The notes beneath the pieces were generated by a model. The model was not told the DNA's origin and searched no databases. It worked only from the letters and a program-made list of their open reading frames with translations. Both the position numbers and the translations under genes were made by a program. DNA of 36,035 nt from Fibrobacter succinogenes (GTDB taxonomy: Bacteria > Fibrobacterota > Fibrobacteria > Fibrobacterales > Fibrobacteraceae): assembly GCA_902771595.1 (NCBI GenBank), contig CACXXH010000001.1, positions 1-36,035 of the forward strand. Reading direction: 5' to 3'. This document shows, one piece after another, positions 31,949 through 36,035 of this stretch. Every line of letters starts with the position of its first letter. Within the stretch, counting starts at the first letter, position 1.

Positions 31949-33424
31949 TTACCGCACGTTAATCTTACGCACAATAGTTTCGCCCAAAACTTTCGCCTTC
32001 ACGACATAGAGCCCGCTCGGGATTCCCTCGAGAGAAACCTTCACAGAACCGCCGGCCTTGCCTTCCCACAGGGTACCGATGGTTGAACCCGATACGGAGA
32101 ACAAGTCAATGCGGGCAATTTCGGAACCGGCAATTTCGAGAGTGCGCCCCTGCAAATGGATTGCAGATGCAATTTTGCGCTGAGCCGGAGCGATGGCGAA
32201 TGTAGAACTGGAACTTCCAGGACCGACAATGCCGCCGGAAGACTGCGGAGGCACTGCAGAAGAACTGCTGACCGGCACAGAACTGGAACTCTGCGGGGCG
32301 GGAGGATTGGCGAAGTTCGGCATGTTGCCCGAAACCAAGAGGCCGCAAAGGACTTTCATGGACTGTTCAAAGTACGCCTCTTCACCCAGCTTAACAGCTT
32401 CCGCCCAGTATTCGTCAAGTTTGTCCTGGCGAGAAGCATCCGTAACCAAGGATGTCATGAGCGTAGCCACGAACGTGCTGTTATGGTCATTCCACATTTG
32501 GTTACCGGTACGTTCTATGGTCCCCTTCATTTCTGATGCGGGTTTACTGCTCACCCATGTTCCAAGTTTATCGAGCATTTTCTTCGCTTTCGATTCGCCA
32601 AACCAGTAAAAGTCCTGCGCAAGGCGCCAAGGAGTACGGGCGGCATCGTAGCCATAATACTTATCCATGCCCTTCCCGCTAGCGTCGGACCAGTTGTCAA
32701 AAAGGCCCGTAGAGTATTCCGCCGAATTCGTTTCGAGCAAGGCATAATTGGCATTCATCGCCGTCGTATTCCAGAATTCGGCATTTTCCGTATCTACTTC
32801 CGCAAAAAGCCTATAGTAAGCCGGCGCGATATAGGACGGATTCTTCTTGTCGTTCCATGCGTCACCCGGCTTGTGAAGGCCATTGGTTTCGAACTCGTAC
32901 TGCTTAACATTCTTCAGAAGAGTGCGGGCTTCGTCGAGATATTTCGTATTGCCAAACTGGTGTGCAGCCATAATCAGGGCCGCAGCGACATCCATTTCGG
33001 CATCGGTCGCAGCATTAGCCTTGTTATTGTAGGGATTCAGTCCCCCAAACGACCAGTTCATGAGACCATGTTCATTAGAGCCCGCCTTGTAGAAAGCCCA
33101 AAGCTTATCGAACTGAGACTGATAGCTCGTCGTGTTATCGCTGAAGTAGACCATCATCAGCATGCCGTAACCGGTACCTTCAGAGACAAATGTGTTACTG
33201 CCGTGGTCTTTTTCAATAGCGGCGTACGAACCGCTTTCTTTATACTTGTCCCTCATGTAATAATCGAAAGCCGATTTCAACTGAATCGCAGCCTCGCTCT
33301 GATTCGAAAGGACAACGCCATTGCCACCATAATTGGTATTCTGCGGGAACGGGAAATTTACTGCGGCCTGAGCAAGGCCAAAAGCAAAAAGACCAGCAAG
33401 TCCCATTTTAACCAAACATTTCAT
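31949..33424 (-). CDS. Glycoside hydrolase family 8 (endoglucanase/xylanase) with sorting domain
   Basis: Secreted GH8 enzyme of 491 aa; the family hydrolyses beta-1,4-glucan, xylan or mixed-linkage glucan with inversion. Signal peptide MKCLVKMGLAGLFAFGLAQA. The (alpha/alpha)6 domain spans 24-368, with proton donor E82 in VSEGTGYGM, the signature ATDAEMDVAAALIMA (D141) and base D260 in GYDAARTPWRLAQDF, the pattern of Clostridium CelA E95/D278. A Ser/Pro linker (375-407) leads to a C-terminal sorting-type domain (IDLFSVSGSTIGTLWEG, GIPSGLYVVKAKVLGETIVRKINV), nearer the classic type IX form than those of the xylanases. ATG 33424 is chosen because AAGGAG lies 6 nt upstream; the ATG at 33430 directly abuts that site. 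Substrate choice between cellulose and xylan is open. Confidence 0.92.
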   Translation of the reverse strand: MKCLVKMGLAGLFAFGLAQAAVNFPFPQNTNYGGNGVVLSNQSEAAIQLKSAFDYYMRDKYKESGSYAAIEKDHGSNTFVSEGTGYGMLMMVYFSDNTTSYQSQFDKLWAFYKAGSNEHGLMNWSFGGLNPYNNKANAATDAEMDVAAALIMAAHQFGNTKYLDEARTLLKNVKQYEFETNGLHKPGDAWNDKKNPSYIAPAYYRLFAEVDTENAEFWNTTAMNANYALLETNSAEYSTGLFDNWSDASGKGMDKYYGYDAARTPWRLAQDFYWFGESKAKKMLDKLGTWVSSKPASEMKGTIERTGNQMWNDHNSTFVATLMTSLVTDASRQDKLDEYWAEAVKLGEEAYFEQSMKVLCGLLVSGNMPNFANPPAPQSSSSVPVSSSSAVPPQSSGGIVGPGSSSSTFAIAPAQRKIASAIHLQGRTLEIAGSEIARIDLFSVSGSTIGTLWEGKAGGSVKVSLEGIPSGLYVVKAKVLGETIVRKINVR

Positions 33425-33494
33425 ACACATCTCCTTGTGCCCAGCGGGCAGGTTCATCCAAGTAAAAGATAATTCATTACGGGCGGCACCAAAC

Positions 33495-36035
33495 TTATTT
33501 CAATGTTTCCAATACCGAAACCAAGCGCGATGTCATCTGTTTTGCTCCTATATAACTCAAATGGTCGCGGTTCTGGGCCATTTCATCCGTGTAGTCATGG
33601 TCACCCATCTTGTTTTCATCCATTAAAATAAAGTAGGGGTTCGCATCGGCAAGCGAATCTAGGCGCGCGATTTTTTGGATAGCCATACTGCGCTGCAGTC
33701 CATACAGGCCGAACGAGCCCGTATTCTTGTACTCTGGAGCCTGCGGGAAAATAATCCCTATCACATAGATGCCTTTTTCCGATGCCATATCGATAATGTT
33801 CATCAGGTCGCGCATTCGGGTATCGAGGCAATCGATTTCCTTTTCCAAGAAAACAGAATCCATCAGAATTTCGATAGCATCGGCCCCCCAACCGCGCGAT
33901 AGAGAATGCAAACCGCCCCTGTCCGAAAAAACGTTCGTCTCATCTACAGATGCAGGGAAGGAATTCTCGACCGCTTCAACAAAGCCCTTCGGGATGCCAT
34001 CCTTCCAGAAATCGTGGTTGGCATCGTAAATGTAGCCGGGGCCCCCAAGAAGCACCAAAGCCAGATGATTTTCGATGCAATGCCACCCATCCAAATCAAT
34101 TGACAAGGCGATTGCCTTCAAATTCTGATAATGGTTCAACGCATAATTTTCGATAAAGTAAAAATCTCTGGCCGGGTCGATACCGGAAACCCCGAAATTG
34201 AACATTTCCCATTCAGGATAAAGATCAGGATCCACCCCCATTTCCATTCTGGAACTGCCAGCCAGAAACACCTTGGTAAGACCAAGCCTCTTCCAGTACT
34301 TTTCCAGTTTGATACGGAAGCGGCGCTGCTCCAATTCGTTTTCATTCAAAAGATAAACGCCGGCACTATCCAAATCGAGCCACGAGCCGTCATCAGGCAA
34401 CACAACCGGATTCGCCCACAACGACGGATGCCACAGGTCATCGCCTAGCACGAGGTCAATTACAGAACTGTCCGCGAAATTCACCAAGACGATTTTCTGA
34501 TGCGCACCGCCCGCATTCGTAAGCGTGGCTACAGCCAAGTTGCGATCTATAACCCATTCGCTATGGTCGAAGGAATAACCAGCAGGAGAAGCAACCGACT
34601 GAATCAAATTTCCAGTGCTGTCCACAACCAACAAACGTTCATGCGTTCCGTATTCCTGCCCCACAAACTTGGCGCCGGTCTTTCCTCTGAAATCGAGGAA
34701 CAGCGTGCGTTTGCTGCCGTCCCTCGAGAGCGATGCATTGCAGGCCTGTTCGCCACCATACCACACCGTATCGCGGGCATCCGCCATCACATTCGAGCCG
34801 GATTCCGCCACGCGGGCACGCAGGAGCCTAGCCCCAGACACGGCCAGCAACTCGTCATCACTGATGCCGCCATGGTATGCGCCATCAAAAAGTTTTTCAG
34901 GTTTTCCGAAAGTTCTGTTCGCAAAGCTGACCTGCCATGTAGAGGTCGCCCTGAAGGCGGATTCTTCCTTGTTGTTTCCAGCATCGCTCACGTAGACAAT
35001 CACCGTATCGCCGTTTTCGAGCACGCGCCAGCGCGGGATGGCAGCACTTTCCACATCGAGTTTCACGAGATTCGTGCCTTCCGCATTCAAATCACGCACG
35101 TACAAAGCCGACTTTCCCGAAACGCCTTCGAGACCCGTGCAGAAGGCGACCTTACTGCCATCCGGTGATATTTCCGGATGGTACACATTCAACGTATCAA
35201 CGATTTCAAAAAACACTACGCTTTCGTTTGAATAAACATTGTAAACCAAATTTCCCGTGACATCATTGCGGTAAACCAATTTGACCTTGTACGTGCCTGT
35301 CAGAGCTTGCAAAGTCGACAAGTCCGCTATCGGTACGATATGCGATATATTATCCACGGTATTACAGACGATCCAAGTTTCATCGGGAATACTGCCGAAT
35401 GCGAGTCGGAACCCGACATAGTCCGCACGAGTCGCAGATGTCACCGTATAAACGTCTCCACGGCCATACAGCGTAATGGACGAAGCCTGATTCCTGTAGC
35501 TGCCCCCCTTCACCACACGTTCACCAAACGAGCCTCCGTCCGGAGCGCCAACATAATTTTGCACAGTCGAATCGCGGAAAGCACCCATCCAGTCGTTAAC
35601 CCATTCCATGGCATTCCCCGCCATGTCGCAAAAGACATCCCCACTATCCGAAGCCGAGCAAACTTCATGAAGTTTGTAGCCCGAATTTCCAGCATTCCAC
35701 CCTCTTTCTGGATTCCATCCAACGCTTGCCGCCAGCACCCATTCCGCTTCCGTCGGAATGCGGTAAGCCTTGACTTCTGGGTGGAAAGCAAAGCCTTCAA
35801 GGGCAGTGCAATGTCCCTCGGAATCAAAACTTATCGAAGAATACGTATACGCTGTATCAAAATTTTCGGACTTGCTGCGCTCATTCGCAAACAAGACTAT
35901 ATCAAAAAAAGACACATTCGTTGCAGGGAAATTGTCGTTTTCACAATCAAGCGCAAGCCCTGTAAACGGATGCATCAACGAATCGAACTCGGCACATGTT
36001 ACCTCATGGCGTCCAATAGAGAAATCATAACTGAA
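33495..36035 (-). CDS. Multidomain lipoprotein paralogue (FGE-like, propeller, SGNH-like), 5' end missing
   Basis: The reading frame is open to the right edge, so the N-terminus, including any signal peptide, lies outside; 846 residues are visible. The first residues FSYDFSIGRHEVTCAEFDSL align with IEKHEVTCKEYQQF of the paralogue at 27917. The same order follows: FGE-like (YRIPTEAEWVLA, FCDMAGNAMEWVNDW, RVVKGGSYRN, GFRLAFG; no catalytic Cys pair), propeller (YHPEISPDGSKVAFC) and SGNH-like (FLAGSSRMEMG, RDHLSYIGA). The two proteins are alike along their length but clearly diverged, especially in the last third. The stop is 70 bp upstream of the GH8 start on the same strand, so the two may be co-transcribed. 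Function unknown; role with surface polysaccharide is inference. Confidence 0.82.
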   Translation of the reverse strand, partial: FSYDFSIGRHEVTCAEFDSLMHPFTGLALDCENDNFPATNVSFFDIVLFANERSKSENFDTAYTYSSISFDSEGHCTALEGFAFHPEVKAYRIPTEAEWVLAASVGWNPERGWNAGNSGYKLHEVCSASDSGDVFCDMAGNAMEWVNDWMGAFRDSTVQNYVGAPDGGSFGERVVKGGSYRNQASSITLYGRGDVYTVTSATRADYVGFRLAFGSIPDETWIVCNTVDNISHIVPIADLSTLQALTGTYKVKLVYRNDVTGNLVYNVYSNESVVFFEIVDTLNVYHPEISPDGSKVAFCTGLEGVSGKSALYVRDLNAEGTNLVKLDVESAAIPRWRVLENGDTVIVYVSDAGNNKEESAFRATSTWQVSFANRTFGKPEKLFDGAYHGGISDDELLAVSGARLLRARVAESGSNVMADARDTVWYGGEQACNASLSRDGSKRTLFLDFRGKTGAKFVGQEYGTHERLLVVDSTGNLIQSVASPAGYSFDHSEWVIDRNLAVATLTNAGGAHQKIVLVNFADSSVIDLVLGDDLWHPSLWANPVVLPDDGSWLDLDSAGVYLLNENELEQRRFRIKLEKYWKRLGLTKVFLAGSSRMEMGVDPDLYPEWEMFNFGVSGIDPARDFYFIENYALNHYQNLKAIALSIDLDGWHCIENHLALVLLGGPGYIYDANHDFWKDGIPKGFVEAVENSFPASVDETNVFSDRGGLHSLSRGWGADAIEILMDSVFLEKEIDCLDTRMRDLMNIIDMASEKGIYVIGIIFPQAPEYKNTGSFGLYGLQRSMAIQKIARLDSLADANPYFILMDENKMGDHDYTDEMAQNRDHLSYIGAKQMTSRLVSVLETLK

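Noticed and set aside
1..36035. CRISPR arrays, tRNA, rRNA, insertion sequences, prophage
   Set aside because: No spaced direct-repeat arrays, no tRNA-like cloverleaf, no rRNA signature and no transposase or integrase motif was seen on either strand.

Overview
The window looks like a chromosome segment from Fibrobacter (phylum Fibrobacterota, fibre-degrading gut bacteria). The signs are four adjacent GH11 xylanase genes, one with the two-catalytic-domain layout of XynC; poly-serine linkers in most of the secreted proteins; a conserved C-terminal sorting-type domain; two ~900-residue lipoproteins resembling a large Fibrobacter-specific paralogous family; and very AT-rich gaps carrying TAnnTTT -10-like boxes as in the Bacteroidota/FCB group. 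I saw no rRNA, tRNA, CRISPR array, phage or transposase.

Layout. 1-13.1 kb is mostly housekeeping: the start of diaminopimelate dehydrogenase (minus), topoisomerase III (plus), a coupled pair of a histidine-phosphatase lipoprotein and an NSS-family Na+ symporter (minus), sufB, an aldehyde dehydrogenase, a hotdog thioesterase, glgB, dapA, and a small acidic protein with a CxCx3CxC cluster. 13.1-16.9 kb has a terminator-rich gap with a duplicated gene tail, then an envelope group on the minus strand: an outer-membrane barrel, a CsgG-like lipoprotein and an exported partner. 16.9-23.2 kb is the xylanase cluster (five GH11 domains in four genes, all minus). 23.3-27.9 kb has surE-gyrA (minus, overlapping) and a divergent SpoU/TrmH methyltransferase. 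27.9-36.0 kb has two inverted paralogous multidomain lipoproteins, the second running off the right edge, enclosing a TolB-like propeller protein and a GH8 glucanase.

Main signals beyond gene content. (1) An inverted repeat of the form GTTGWT-N6-AACAAC is centred 50-52 bp upstream of a -10-like box in front of three of the four xylanase genes, which suggests a shared, probably activating, regulator. (2) Four genes (topB, dapA, surE and the methyltransferase) have TAYATTT exactly 8 nt before ATG and no clear Shine-Dalgarno sequence, which predicts leaderless mRNAs. (3) The tail and terminator of the gene at 12.5 kb are duplicated in tandem, and each copy has its own intact but different hairpin stem.

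Functionally, the xylanases and the GH8 enzyme would be exported and probably anchored or released through a type IX-like C-terminal signal to attack plant cell walls, while GlgB serves glycogen storage, which is prominent in Fibrobacter. DapA and Ddh both serve the diaminopimelate/lysine route. All calls rest on reading the sequence and remembered family motifs; no searches were run.
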